Shown piece after piece: positions 51,834 to 61,259 of a stretch of 64,000 nucleotides of DNA. Position 1 is the stretch's first letter. Each line of letters opens with the position of its first letter. This DNA is from Macrocystis pyrifera. Lineage: Eukaryota; Sar; Phaeophyceae; Laminariales; Laminariaceae. The stretch lies in assembly GCA_031763025.1 (NCBI GenBank), contig JASSKH010000029.1, positions 6,798,391-6,862,390 on the forward strand, read 5' to 3'. Position numbers and translations under genes: made by a program. Under the pieces are notes generated by a model that saw nothing but the letters and a program-made list of their open reading frames with translations, searched no databases and had not been told where the DNA came from.

Positions 51834-54800
51834 CTGGTACACGTTTGTTTGTTTCGTATGCATTTCCGTTCCGCGTCTCGTTCCGTTTCGTTTCATTTTC
51901 GTGTCGGTTCGTTTCTTTTTCGTGTCGGTTCGGTCCGTTTCGTGTCGTTTCGTTTCGTTTCTTTTTCGTGTCGGTTCGGTCCGTTTCGTGTCGTTTCGTT
52001 TCGTTCCGTTTCGTTTTTGTTTTCGTTTCCCCACCTCTACTTCGCTCGTTTGGAATGCCGCCCACATTCCCATGCGGTCGCCGGTCTAAGGCCGCCACAA
52101 ATCCTTTCCCCCCGGGGGGCCTGCGGAGGTCAGTAGACAGCAATTATTTGCAGTTGTGTATAATTTATTGTACAGCAGCAGTGTCTGCAGTATCTCTACA
52201 TCACGGACAGTAGTAACCGTTACGTGCGTCTGCTGTTAACAGTGTCTACCAGCTGGTGCCTGCAGTAGCATGCAGTAGCGTCTACTGTACTGCAGCAGGC
52301 GACACGTGTCTTCAGTAGGATACAGCAGTAGCTTCTAGTATTGCAAGTACGGCTGCACCATAACGTATCTACAAGAACAGTAGGCAGTATACATGTATAC
52401 CTGGAATATATACATACATCTATGTTGAGTAGTTTTCACGGACGGTCATGTGGGGTCTACCACGTACGCGTGGACGGACAGCAGTAGCGTCTACACCACA
52501 ACAGCTCATGTCATTTACCCGGTGACGCAATAAATAGGACACTGTGTTGAGCCGTGCAACGACTTCCCGAAACGCTCCTCCGTATGTAAGTACGTGGCAC
52601 AACTTGAGATCATTGTAAGCCGTACGTAAAGAGCCTAGAAGTCGCACAGGGGACAGGGGCACGATCGTTCTTCAACGCTCGACGGTGCGCAGAACGGGAA
52701 GGTTTTTCACGGCTGCCGGTACCGAACAACCTTAAAAGGTCTTTTCGGGAAGATCTGGTCGAGAGCCTATTCTTTTTTTTTCCGAAAATAGAACGTACCC
52801 GGTACGACTTGATCACTCCTGTTGCCTCGCCCGCCTCATTGGGACAACGTTCCTGGCCGCTTTCCGCTCCACGCGTGGCTCAACTCGACCTATATTTTTC
52901 TTTACGAAACGAGCTGCTGATTTACACAGTCACTATGTGTATTAACTGGTACCGGTTATGATATATCTGGTGTAAATATTTGGTGCAATTAATTTAGGAC
53001 GTGCCTTATTTTGAGCCGGGTGAAGCCGGAGATTCCCTGAGTACCGTGTTTTATCACGGTAGGGTGATAGTATTAACAAACCCCCTGGGACGATTTTCAG
53101 AGCCGATTTGTATCCGAAACATGGGGGCGGGGGGGGGGGGGGGGGGCACACAAAAAGCGAACATGTTAGCTTTGGAGACATTTCGTCGATGTATATTTGT
53201 CCGTAGACGCGGCGTCGCTCGGCGATTGCACGCAGCTGCTTGCAAAGACCGAGCTTCGACGAAAATCCTCGAACCAAAAAGTTACGCACATGCTGCGGTA
53301 GTGGAGTGCACCCGCCTTGTATCCCGAGGCCCCTATCCCCCCCTAGGGAGTTCTAAGCTTTTGTATATAGCTGGTACCTAAAAACGGCTTTTTTAGAAAG
53401 GGAGTAGGGCTTATCCTTAACCCGATGAGATTTTCCGCGGCCTGTATACAGGTGTGTACCTGGTATCGAAAAAAAAAATGGTAAAAAAAAAAACAAGCGA
53501 TAAGGCATGCATGCCCGGTCGTGGGTACTCTCTCAGTTGAGGATTGTGTTGCTAACAGTCAGTCAGAAGCATTGCCTCGGAAGGCAAGTAAAAAAAGTGT
53601 TGCATACCCCTGTCGCAGCGGCTATCTTAACGCAAAACAAAAAAATAGAAAACGACCCACCCACTAGGTACGCATCCATTTTCGAGATCCGAGACACAGG
53701 GAGGTGTATGCTAAAACCGAGCAAAAACAGAACTTTGAAAACACGACTTTTCGTATCATACATGCGGACCAGGTAGATACCTTCGTTCAGAAATCCCACC
53801 CCCGCTGGTTTTGTTTTTCATGACGTATGACTTTTTTTCGGAAATGTGGTGACGTTTTTTTTTTTTTCTATTTTGGCGTGCGTGTGCCCCCTTCTCTTTT
53901 GTTTTGTGTAGAGTGTTGGGCATGCCGTACTTGGAGCTGGGTGAAGCCGGAAAATTCTGGCTGCTCCGTCCGCCCGAAACTCTCGGAATTTTTCGTATTT
54001 TTATTTTTTCCGACGCCTTTCCTCCAACGCAAAACATATGAAAATCGACATGCGGTGGGAATGCTCTGAACAATAAGCGGTGCAATAAAAATCAAGGTGT
54101 GTACGGGGGGGCGGGGGGGGCAGGGGGGACCCTTTGATTTATGACCACGGCCTGTCCAGAGAGCTGGAGAGTAAAAACAATGCTCAAATAAATACAAAGT
54201 GAACGGTTGACGATAGTTACAACTAAATATCCACCAGCCAGCTCGAGTTCGTGGCGAGAGCTACGTGCAGTACGCCGTATTCGTTTTTTTTTCCCCGTCC
54301 TCGCTCCTGCTCTCCCTTACGTTCGACATTCTTTTTTTGTGTTATCGTCTCCTAAAGGCACCGCGGAAACCCTCGGGTTTCAACTTCTACAGGGTTTCAA
54401 CTTCTACAAGCTGACGACATTTATCGCCGAACATCCACCTGCTCGACTTCCTACAGGACGGCCGTATTCATTTGGTTTGCCTTCGTCCCGCCTGCTCCCG
54501 CTTATTTCTCCAACCCTCTTTTTGTTTATTTTTGTGGCCTCCTCAGACACCGTGGAATCCCTCGGATTTCAACTTCTACAAGGGCGATCGCGCGGAGTTC
54601 GTGCTCTCCTACACACCTAGTTTTAGGTACCAGCGGCAAAAAAACGCCTTAGCAATACGGGGGGTAGGGGGGGGGGCGGCGGGGGTGGCGTCAGAGGCGT
54701 TGGGGTGCGGGGATGTTTCGACGGAATCCCCTCCGCAGGATGCCGTCTTGGTGAACATCAGGCCCGTCGGACCCGTGAGCCTTTTGCTGACCCCTGGGTG

Positions 54801-54913
54801 AGTGGAGAGGGAGGGCGGGAGCGCGGGAGGGAGAGAGGGAGGTAGGGAGGCGGGGGGGCGTACTGTTAAGAAGTACTCATGGCATGCATAGCCGTGGTCG
54901 TATGACCACAGCA

Positions 54914-54970
<57 letters not shown>

Positions 54971-57482
54971 GTACTCAAGTCATGCATGGCCGTATATAGT
55001 CGTATTACCGTAAACCCTCGCATCCCTGCAACGCCGGGGCGAAGCACTTCGGGTTTTGACCGACCAGGCAGGCACTGCTTGCACCAAGGGAGGGAGGGGA
55101 GCGGGGGGGGGGGGGGGGGGTGGGGGTTAAAAAGGTACACAGATATATCAACATGTCTACGAGTAGGCTCGAGAGGTGGTGCACAACCGTAGAGGATGAC
55201 GGCGCACGCGATGCACGCATGCCCTAAACACCGATCGCCGGTCTGTATTCTCGTTGTCATTGTCGCTGTTACATCTATACCATTCTGGCCGAATATATAA
55301 CGTACACTTTAATGGCCGCAATGTGTACAAAGGTACCTTACGTTTACGGTCAGACGCTGATCAATAGATCTATCTTGCGTTCTCCGCATTTTCAAGTTAT
55401 CTTCGGGGGTTTGCTTCTCCCTCGCTATTTCCCTAGAAAGTGGCGTGTACCTATTACGGGGGTCCATAGTTAATAGGACCTGTGGTGTACGTAAAAACCT
55501 GTATATTTACTTTTTTTTATAACAATATTTGGTCCTATTTACTATGGCCCCCCGCGCAACAGTATATTTACTTGAATACACTATGAACCCGACGACGACA
55601 GACACCCAGTGTGAGCAATCAACCCTTAACCTGGTGGAACTGCAGTCCCTTTTTATCGGACAAAGTACCTATCACGGGGGACCATAGTAAAAAGGACCAA
55701 ATATTGTTTTCGTAAAAATAACGAGCTGTACAGGTTTTTTTGTGTACCGTAGGTCCTATTAACTATAGCCCCCCGTAGTAGTAATATTATGTGAGTGTTT
55801 TTCCCCCCCCAGAATGGGACTGCGGTACTACACAAAGAGCTGAGGCGCTGTTCGTGACGTCATCCCTTGAGCTGCAATGAGCAATAGATTATTTGCTGGT
55901 GTTTAGTGTGGCGCCCGCCGCCGGGCGTCGTTTCTTGCTGTTAATACTTGAGTCCAATCTCGCTCACTTGCAGCAGTGGCGTATCGCAGAAAATGAGCCC
56001 TCTCTGTTCCTTGTGTCGGTGCTGTTTTTTTTTGTTTTGGCCTGTGTGCGTATACTCGTGCATTTATTTTGCTTTGTTTGTTTGTTTTTCTAACTTTCGT
56101 GCGTGTAAATGCCTTTTGGGTTTCAAGAGGGGAAACATGTCTCGATCAAATGAAGCAGGAAAACATCCTGGGCTACTGAGGTTGGGGGGCGGGGGGGGGG
56201 CGGGGGGGGGGGGGGGGGGGGGGGGGGGAGTACTCATTGGTCGGTTGCCGTAGTCATTTGACTAATTACCACGCATCCCTTTCGAGACGGACCGGAGGAG
56301 GGGGGGGGGGGGGGGGGGGTACTCGATAGGAGAGATGTACTCGATCTCATGCATGGGGGGCATGTATCCCACGCGCGCGGCAGGATGATGACACCTGTTG
56401 TGCTGTTGCACGCTCCTCTTCCCAGAAGATAGATGGAAACGCACTTTGTCGCTTTAAATGTCGCTGTACGTACGTGGGTCCCAGTACCTGTGGCACAGTA
56501 CTGAGTCTTCCCGAGAACATATTCCCCGTTTGAAAATGTCTGTTGTACGCATCGCCACTGTTGCTGCTTCAATTTTTTCCGTCTACTTTTTTAGCCATTT
56601 AGTTTCTTCGTTGTTGCTTTTTTTTTTTCAAATTTGTTTTCGCTTTTGTTGTGCTTGTCGCGGCAGGTACGCCCAGTCGCTGAACCAGCGCGCGACAAGC
56701 GAGTCTCTGGCGGTTGCGATGGACTTCGCCGAAGCGCTCATCGACGACCCCGGTTTCCGGCTAGGGTTCAACAGCGGCGGCTCCTCGGCTTCTGTCAACC
56801 ATCTACACTTCCAGGTGTGTGATAAGCGTGATTGTTAAATATTCCGGGGGACGATAGTAAATAGGACCACATATTGTTAGAAAAAATAGGTAAATGTATA
56901 GGTTTTTGTGTGTACCGTAGGTCCTATTTACTATGGTTCCCCGTAGAAGTATGGTTTGCATATCTTGTACGTAGGATTTTGTGTGATACATACCGGTTAT
57001 GGTTGTGTGTGATTTGCATGTGCGTACACACGTTCGTGCATGTATGCGCGTTTGTGCTGGTATGGTTTCCGCATCGGGTTCAACAATGGCGGCTCCCCGG
57101 CTTCTGTCGATCATCTACACTTTCAGGTGTATGCTTCCATGATTCGTATGATTTTTGTATGATTTGTATGTGCGTACACGCGTTTTGTGTGTGTGGGTAT
57201 GCGTGTTTGTGTTTGTGTGTGTGTCATTGTTTTCCGGCTAGGGTTCAACAGCGGCGGCTCCTCGGCTTCTGCCAACCATCTGCGCTTCGAGGGATAGTAG
57301 CATGGGTGCGTCGGTGTTGGTAGCGATTGTATTATTCTGCATGTTTTGTATGCGCATGTATGTGGTTGTGCGCGTAATGGTGTGTAGTGCGTCTATGCCT
57401 GTGTACGCGCGTTGTACGTGACGATTCAACGATTCACGATTCGAGCAAGGAAACAAACAGTGACACGCGGGACATGCCCCAG

Positions 57483-57549
<67 letters not shown>

Positions 57550-59551
57550 GCCTTGATATCGAGTACACCCCCCTCCCCCCGTCTCCCCTCCTTTCTTGTC
57601 ACCCCCACTTCCTCCCTTCCCCCCCTCTACGTCCTTCGATCCTCACTACCCCTTCTCTCTCCCTCCTCGTTATGACTACACCCCCCTGGCGTTCCCGCCC
57701 GTGTCATGCTCCTCGTGTGCTGGCCGTGCGTGCTCCCATGATATGTTCTCTGCTGGCAGTGCTGGTACTTCGATGCGGGTCCCGGAGGCCTACCCATCGA
57801 GTCGGCCAAGACTTCGCACGTGGCTACGGTGCCCCTCGTTTCTCCCCTCCACGCTCTACCGATCGGCCGTCGAGGAAACAGTAGAGCTAGAACAAGACCG
57901 GGGACAAGAAGAAGAGCAACAGCTAGAAGAACAAGAACAGAGACAAGAAAACCAAGGGAGCGAGCGCGGACTAGAAGAAGGAGAAGGCAAAGGAGAAGCT
58001 CCTGATGCGGTCGAGGTGCACGCGCTGGAGGGGTATCCGATCAGAACGTTGGTGAGAGAGAGAGACAGAGAGAGCAAAAGAAATGCTCGGGGGGGGGGAG
58101 GGGGGTTAGTAGTGATTTGGGAGGGCATCAGTGGAGGGGGGTGCACTCATGTCGTGCCTGGCCGTAGTAATATGACCATAGACCGTCGCATCCCGACAAT
58201 GCCGGGACGGGGGGAGGCGGTCCCGTTTTTTTACTGCCGCTATATATGTTGCGGGTGAAGAGAGAGAGAAAGGGAGCGAGAGAGAGGGATAGGAGTGGAC
58301 GTTTGTGGGATCTTCGTCAACCCACCCGATGGTGACTGTACCACCACCACCGCTAACACGAACACCACAAGCATCCCTACCACCACCACCATTTACATAA
58401 GCACCACCACCACCACCACCATCCCCCCCCAAGCATTACCACCAACGTCACCACTATCAACACCACCAACACACACCAACATCACCACTCCCACCCCCAC
58501 CTACCCCACGCCCACCACTACCACCGTCGCCATCCCCTTCACTACCACTAATAACCCCACCATCCCCACGAACACCACCACTACCACGACCCCTACCCCC
58601 ACCCTCACCCCCCCCCACCCCCACATATTTTCGTTGACTCGATGAAGGCTTTCCATACCTTGGGGAAGGATTTGGAGGCCGTGAGCGAGGTGATCGAAAG
58701 GTGCGTCGACTTTCTCGTGGACGAAGACACACCGCACACCATCGTCTTCAGCACTGGCCGAGCCTTCCTACTCCCGCGGCAGCACCTGGAAGAGCCGCCT
58801 TTCTCTGTGGTTCCAGGATTTCCGGAAGTTTCTGGGGAGGTGAGATGAGGCGTTGTGCTGCCGGGGGAGGGGGGGGGCGATGGGGGGGGCGTACTCGTTC
58901 ATTGCTTGCCCTTAAGTCATTGACCCCGCATTCTTTTCGCGACGAAGCGTGCTGCCGGGGAGAGCGGGGGGGGGCGGGTGTAGTGTAGGGTTTTCACTGC
59001 TTGATCTGTCTGCGGGTGTATATGTAAGGTTTTTTAAGGCCGTACGTAAAATATACAAATACATGTATATATCCCAGGACTACGGTTTTGTTTGAAAAGC
59101 TTCACGTTTCATTTTCCAGGCACGAGTACGAGTATACGTCGTACCTGGTACGTTTTTATTTTGAAAAGCCGCACGTAACGTTTTATGCAATTAGATGAGT
59201 TCGTTTAGCTTCTGATGTGCTGTATATACGTGCAAATATAATAATCACGTGTACGCACGAGTACGATCAATCGATCAGTAGCTATCGCCTGCCACTATTG
59301 TTTCGTTTTGGATCATTGTTTTTTGCGTGTTTTTCATTGCCCTTCTTCTGTTTCCGTGCCCTGTTTTCTGTCTCTCTCTCTCTCTCTCTCTCGTTTTCCC
59401 CCCTGTGTTGCAAAATAAGGCAATTGTGACAGTGGAGGAAGACTTTCTCAAGATTACCGCAGATGAGATTTTCTCATGGTGGAAAGAAAAGATTAGCGTC
59501 GACGCGGAACACTTCCAGAAGATAGTCGAAGGATGCCTCCTCCGTCCCTGA
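50700..59551 (+). CDS. GDP-L-galactose / GDP-glucose phosphorylase (VTC2/GDPGP1 family), spliced
   Basis: Family enzymes split GDP-hexoses with phosphate. In plants and algae the VTC2-type enzyme makes L-galactose-1-phosphate and is the committed, rate-setting step of ascorbate synthesis; animal GDPGP1 acts on GDP-glucose. Exons read here are about 50700-51336, 54547-54797, 56667-56814, 57760-58051, 58648-58839 and 59420-59551 (stop TGA). Conserved elements in order: an RGVLSF...TELEARR strand, FVA, FNFYKGDRAEFVL, VLVNIRPVGPVSLLL, PGFRLGFNSGGSSASVNHLH then FQ (the HIT-like HxHxQ active site), LPIESAK, CVDFLVDEDTPHTIVF and a C-terminal EEDF...LLRP. Exon phases agree from 54547 onward, except for one extra base inside 57760-58051. 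An exon between 51336 and 54547 is missing. Which GDP-sugar is used cannot be told from sequence alone. Confidence 0.87.
51695..52030. repeat. (CGTTT)n-type repeat
   Basis: Long run of TTTCG/TTTTCG units with GTGTCGGTTCGGTCCGTTTC inserted several times. It lies in the first phosphorylase intron. All frames are open on both strands because of composition. Confidence 0.92.
52140..52350. repeat. Degenerate CAGTAG repeat
   Basis: Loosely repeated GCAGTAGCRTCTACTGTA words, period unclear. Confidence 0.65.
52350..54200. other. Phosphorylase intron, nothing recognised
   Basis: The family's missing segment between FVA and FNFYK (an R...RRP-type linker) should lie between 51337 and 54546, but I cannot point to it. 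A short G run lies at 53131-53146. Confidence 0.5.
54358..54410 (+). pseudogene. Diverged upstream duplicate of the FNFYK exon
   Basis: About 190 bases before the functional exon, an AG acceptor is followed by APRKPSGFNFY. Its flank is also similar: a pyrimidine tract and CCTCCTMAG-type acceptor, with a CGTATTC start of the unit. A 17-base unit (GGGTTTCAACTTCTACA) is duplicated head-to-tail at 54375-54391 and 54392-54408 and breaks its frame. After the duplication it reads FNFYKLTTFIAE, which does not match the family as well as the downstream copy. Confidence 0.65.
54547..54797 (+). CDS. VTC2/GDPGP1-like exon: FNFYK and VLVNIRPVGPVSLLL
   Basis: Acceptor GCCTCCTCAG. It reads TPWNPSDFNFYKGDRAEFVL then SYTPS, a G-rich low-complexity insert, and QDAVLVNIRPVGPVSLLLTP. 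The family has FDPxxFNFxxxxxxEVLF followed by VVINVSPxxxGHVLLVP. The family's conserved His before the LL (GHVLL) reads as PVSLL here. Ends in phase 2 at CCTGG before GTGAGT, matching the next exon. Confidence 0.85.
54880..55125 (+). repeat. G-tract-anchored elements in the phosphorylase intron
   Basis: A 30-base fragment is followed by a G tract of about 55 bases and a copy of about 125 bases (GTACTCAAGTCATGCATGGC to GCACTGCTTGCACCA), then another G tract. These are among the longest G runs in the window. Confidence 0.85.
55453..55556. mobile_element. Palindromic MITE in the phosphorylase intron
   Basis: ATTACGGGGGTCCATAGTTA start, CTATGGCCCCCCGC end, same core. Confidence 0.86.
55672..55778. 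mobile_element. Palindromic MITE in the phosphorylase intron
   Basis: ATCACGGGGGACCATAGTAA start, CTATAGCCCCCCGTAGTA end. It is 115 bases from the preceding copy. Confidence 0.86.
56180..56365 (+). repeat. Tandem G-tract-anchored elements of both subfamilies
   Basis: G tract, GTACTCATTGGTCGGTTGCC and GACTAATTACCACGCATCCC (variant subfamily), a second G tract, then GTACTCGATAGGAGAGATGT and ATGCATGG (main subfamily, truncated). This site links the two subfamilies. Confidence 0.85.
56667..56814 (+). CDS. VTC2/GDPGP1-like exon with the HxHxQ active-site motif
   Basis: 49 codons plus a leading base: YAQSLNQRATSESLAVAMDF, AEALIDDPGF, RLGFNSGGSSASVNHLHFQ. This is the most diagnostic part of the protein. 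The family has PxFRxGxNSLGxxASxNHLHxQ, and the histidine of the HLH triad is the nucleotidyl acceptor. The acceptor is GCGGCAG in phase 2, completing the Gly codon of the preceding exon; the donor is CAG before GTGTGT. Confidence 0.93.
56840..56946. mobile_element. Palindromic MITE between duplicated exon ends
   Basis: ATTCCGGGGGACGATAGTAA start, CTATGGTTCCCCGTAGAA end. It lies between the first and second copies of the HxHxQ exon end. Confidence 0.85.
57066..57130 (+). pseudogene. Second partial copy of the HxHxQ exon end
   Basis: It repeats the 3' half of the preceding exon with its splice donor: FRIGFNNGGSPASVDHLHFQ before GTGTAT. No 3' acceptor or the N-terminal half of the exon precedes it, so it cannot act as a complete exon. 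The HLHxQ residues are kept. It may be a duplication scar or a competing donor. Confidence 0.7.
57231..57291 (+). pseudogene. Third partial copy of the HxHxQ exon end
   Basis: It reads FRLGFNSGGSSASANHLRFE and then stops. The second His of the triad is Arg and the Gln is Glu, and the GT donor is lost (GAGGGA). Its first part is closer to copy one than copy two is, so the copies probably arose from copy one separately or by gene conversion. Confidence 0.7.
57484..57539. repeat. Poly-C tract of about 56 bases
   Basis: Unbroken C run in a phosphorylase intron. It is followed by TATCGAGTACACCCCC, so it belongs to the C/G-tract-anchored class with almost no element body. Confidence 0.95.
57760..58051 (+). 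CDS. VTC2/GDPGP1-like exon: LPIESAK to EGYPIRTL (frame change inside)
   Basis: Acceptor TGCTGGCAG, then CWYFDAGPGGLPIESAKTSH. This is the family's strand after the active site that ends in PVEQAP/PIEKAP. After about 90 bases an acidic Glu/Gln-rich linker and EVHALEGYPIRTL (family ...LxxYPxxGFVF) are read in a frame shifted by one base. The exon is 292 bases (3n+1). Either one base is extra or a small intron lies inside. Donor TTG before GTGAGA. Confidence 0.75.
58120..58215 (+). repeat. G-tract-anchored element, truncated
   Basis: GTGCACTCATGTCGTGCCTG, then GGCCGTAGTAATATGACCAT and on to CAATGCCGGGACGG, between G-rich stretches in a phosphorylase intron. Confidence 0.8.
58335..58620. repeat. 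(ACC)n-type repeat before a phosphorylase exon
   Basis: Interrupted ACCACC/ACACCACCA units. It provides the C-rich tract upstream of the acceptor at 58647. Confidence 0.92.
58648..58839 (+). CDS. VTC2/GDPGP1-like exon: CVDFLVDEDTPHTIVF segment
   Basis: 64 codons in phase 0: AFHTLGKDLEAVSEVIERCV, DFLVDEDTPHTIVFSTGRAF, LLPRQHLEE and PGFPEVSGE. It matches the family's C-terminal helix plus strand (CxxLxxxxIxHNLxxxxG...xLxPR) and the ExSG strand. Acceptor GATGAAG after a C-rich tract, donor GTGAGA. Confidence 0.87.
58885..58955 (+). repeat. G-tract-anchored element, variant subfamily, diverged
   Basis: GGGGGGCGTACTCGTTCATT, GCTTGCCCTTAAGTCATTGA and CGCATTCTTTTCGCGACG, G-rich on both sides. Confidence 0.7.
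59420..59551 (+). CDS. VTC2/GDPGP1-like last exon
   Basis: 43 codons and TGA: AIVTVEEDFLKITADEIFSW, WKEKISVDAEHFQKIVEGCL and LRP. It follows the family's ELxGHxxxxxxxDFxxLTExxxxxxxxxxxLxxxxFxxV C-terminus. Acceptor AAAATAAG after a (TC)n pyrimidine tract, phase 0. The stop is followed within a few bases by a TATGG microsatellite. Confidence 0.88.
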   Translation, partial: AIVTVEEDFLKITADEIFSWWKEKISVDAEHFQKIVEGCLLRP

Positions 59552-59555
59552 TTTG

Positions 59556-59690
59556 ACACCGTATGGCATGGTGTGGTATGGTATGGTTTGGCATGGTATA
59601 GTATGGTATGGTATTGTATGGTATGGTATGGTATGGTATGGTATAGTATGGTATGGGATGACATGGTATGATACAGTGTGGTACGACAAG
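59556..59690. repeat. (GGTAT)n microsatellite downstream of the phosphorylase stop
   Basis: About 20 TATGG units with interruptions, starting a few bases after the TGA and probably transcribed in the 3' UTR. Confidence 0.93.
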
Positions 59691-59825
59691 GCACAATATT
59701 GTCGACGGCTGCCTCGTTCCCCGAAGGGGTGGGAGGGGCGTTATAGTCGCGGTCCATGCCAGTATTTCGCGTCGAGATTAAAAAAATGATGGCGATTATT
59801 TCGAGCAGAAAAAAAATCGCGAAAT

Positions 59826-60281
59826 TTGAAAACGATCAATTTGACCTTAACCCCCTGTAACAACCTGCAAGCATTATCCCACATTGATTCCGAGTGTTTG
59901 TTCCCCGAAATCGTGGATTCGGTTGTTCTAGAAGGGTTGAAGGAAGGGAACGGAAAGGAAGGAAAACGCCTTGATTGGAGGGAAAAGCCTCAAGGAACGA
60001 CAAGCACCTTTCGTGACGAGAAGGGAAAGGCCCGAAGCGAACGGGAAGTCGCAGGTGGATGGATGGAAGGGAAGACTTCCAATATAGTGAAGACAAAGGA
60101 AAGCACCCGCGGCGGTTTAATCGCCGATAGCTTTCTATCTGCGCTCCGCATGATTGATCCGACAAAATCCCGGTGCCGTCTTTTAGTTCTGTTGGGTTTC
60201 GTAGCATGCAGGCGTTTCGATAGTTTTCTTCTGATGAAAGCGTGGAAAGAACGAAAAAGAGGAGTTGGAGGGTCCAGGTAG
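59826..60281 (+). other. Open frame of uncertain status
   Basis: 151 codons, rich in Lys, Glu and Arg (LKEGNGKEGKRLDWREKPQG). The - strand is open for 153 codons over the same bases. No motif recognised; possibly part of a 3' UTR or chance. Confidence 0.2.
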
Positions 60282-60284
60282 CTA

Positions 60285-61005
60285 TCTGACCTATCACCCT
60301 ACAAGAAGCAACAACAGTTCTTTTTTATCGCGGCACGTGTGCTAGTTAACTTTCCAGAATACGATGCCATGGTCGATTTGTTGCTCGTTTTTTTTGCGTG
60401 CTTCTTGCTGCTTGTGTCGGGAGACTGCTGTTGCTGTGGCAGGGTTTCGGGGGGGGGGGCGGAGTCATGTGAGGCTCTTCGCACCACCACCTCGCCACAA
60501 TCCACTGTGCCGTGGTGTGCCATGCTTCGGCTGTGGCGTGCTGTGCTGTGCTTTTGATGTGTTTGCTTTGCTGCGATGTGCTCTGACTTGCTGTGCTCGC
60601 GGATGACCCGTTGGCAACCGTCGACAGCCTCTGATATCCGTTGAAAACTGCTGATAACGGTTGGCAGCCGCTGTCTGTACACAGCAGTAGAGGTCGAGGC
60701 ATGCGTGCAGTGTGTCCAGATGCAGATGGTTGGGCGTTTGGTGTTTTTTTACTGTGCCACGGAAACGTTTTGTGTTTGTATGTGTTTTCGTGAGTGTTTG
60801 TGTTATATACTTTGGTCTTAGGTTTTGGTTTTGTGGTGTTGATTTTTGGTGTGTTTTTTGTGTTTTGTGCCCCGTGCAAGAGCCGAGTAACGGCGGCGGT
60901 ACTATTTTGATTGCTATTCTCCCGGGGGGGGGCTGGACGGGAGGGCTTTAGTGGAAGGAAGGAGGGAAGACGGGGGTAGGGGAGCAATGCGGGGAGGAGG
61001 AGGTA
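60285..61005. other. Intergenic, simple-sequence-rich
   Basis: Degenerate GCTGTG words at 60525-60600, GTTGACAGCCGCTGATA-type words at 60605-60680 and TTTTGTGTTT words at 60740-60870. No gene. Confidence 0.55.
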
Positions 61006-61009
61006 GGAG

Positions 61010-61182
61010 AGAGGGGACGTACTCATTGTCATGCGTGGCCGTGGTCGTATGACCATAGACCCTCGCATCCCTGCACTGCCGATACGGAGCACGTGAGGTT
61101 TTCACCGACTAGGCAGGCATTGCCCAGGTAAAGGAGGGAGGGCGGGGGTAGGGGGGGGGGAGAGGGCGGGGAGGGAGGGGGG

Positions 61183-61227
<45 letters not shown>

Positions 61228-61255
61228 AGGGGGGGGGGGGGGGGGGGGGGGTCGG
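61010..61255 (+). repeat. G-tract-anchored element followed by about 110 bases of G-rich DNA
   Basis: GTACTCATTGTCATGCGTGG to AGGCAGGCATTGCCCAGGTA, then an almost pure G stretch to 61251. Confidence 0.83.
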
Positions 61256-61259
61256 CCAT

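Noticed and set aside
51580..52213. Frames of up to 180 codons rich in Phe, Arg and Ser
   Set aside because: These are translations of the (CGTTT)n repeat, open in several frames at once.
59553..59789. Repetitive Tyr/Gly/Met/Trp protein
   Set aside because: Translation of the GGTAT microsatellite following the phosphorylase stop codon.
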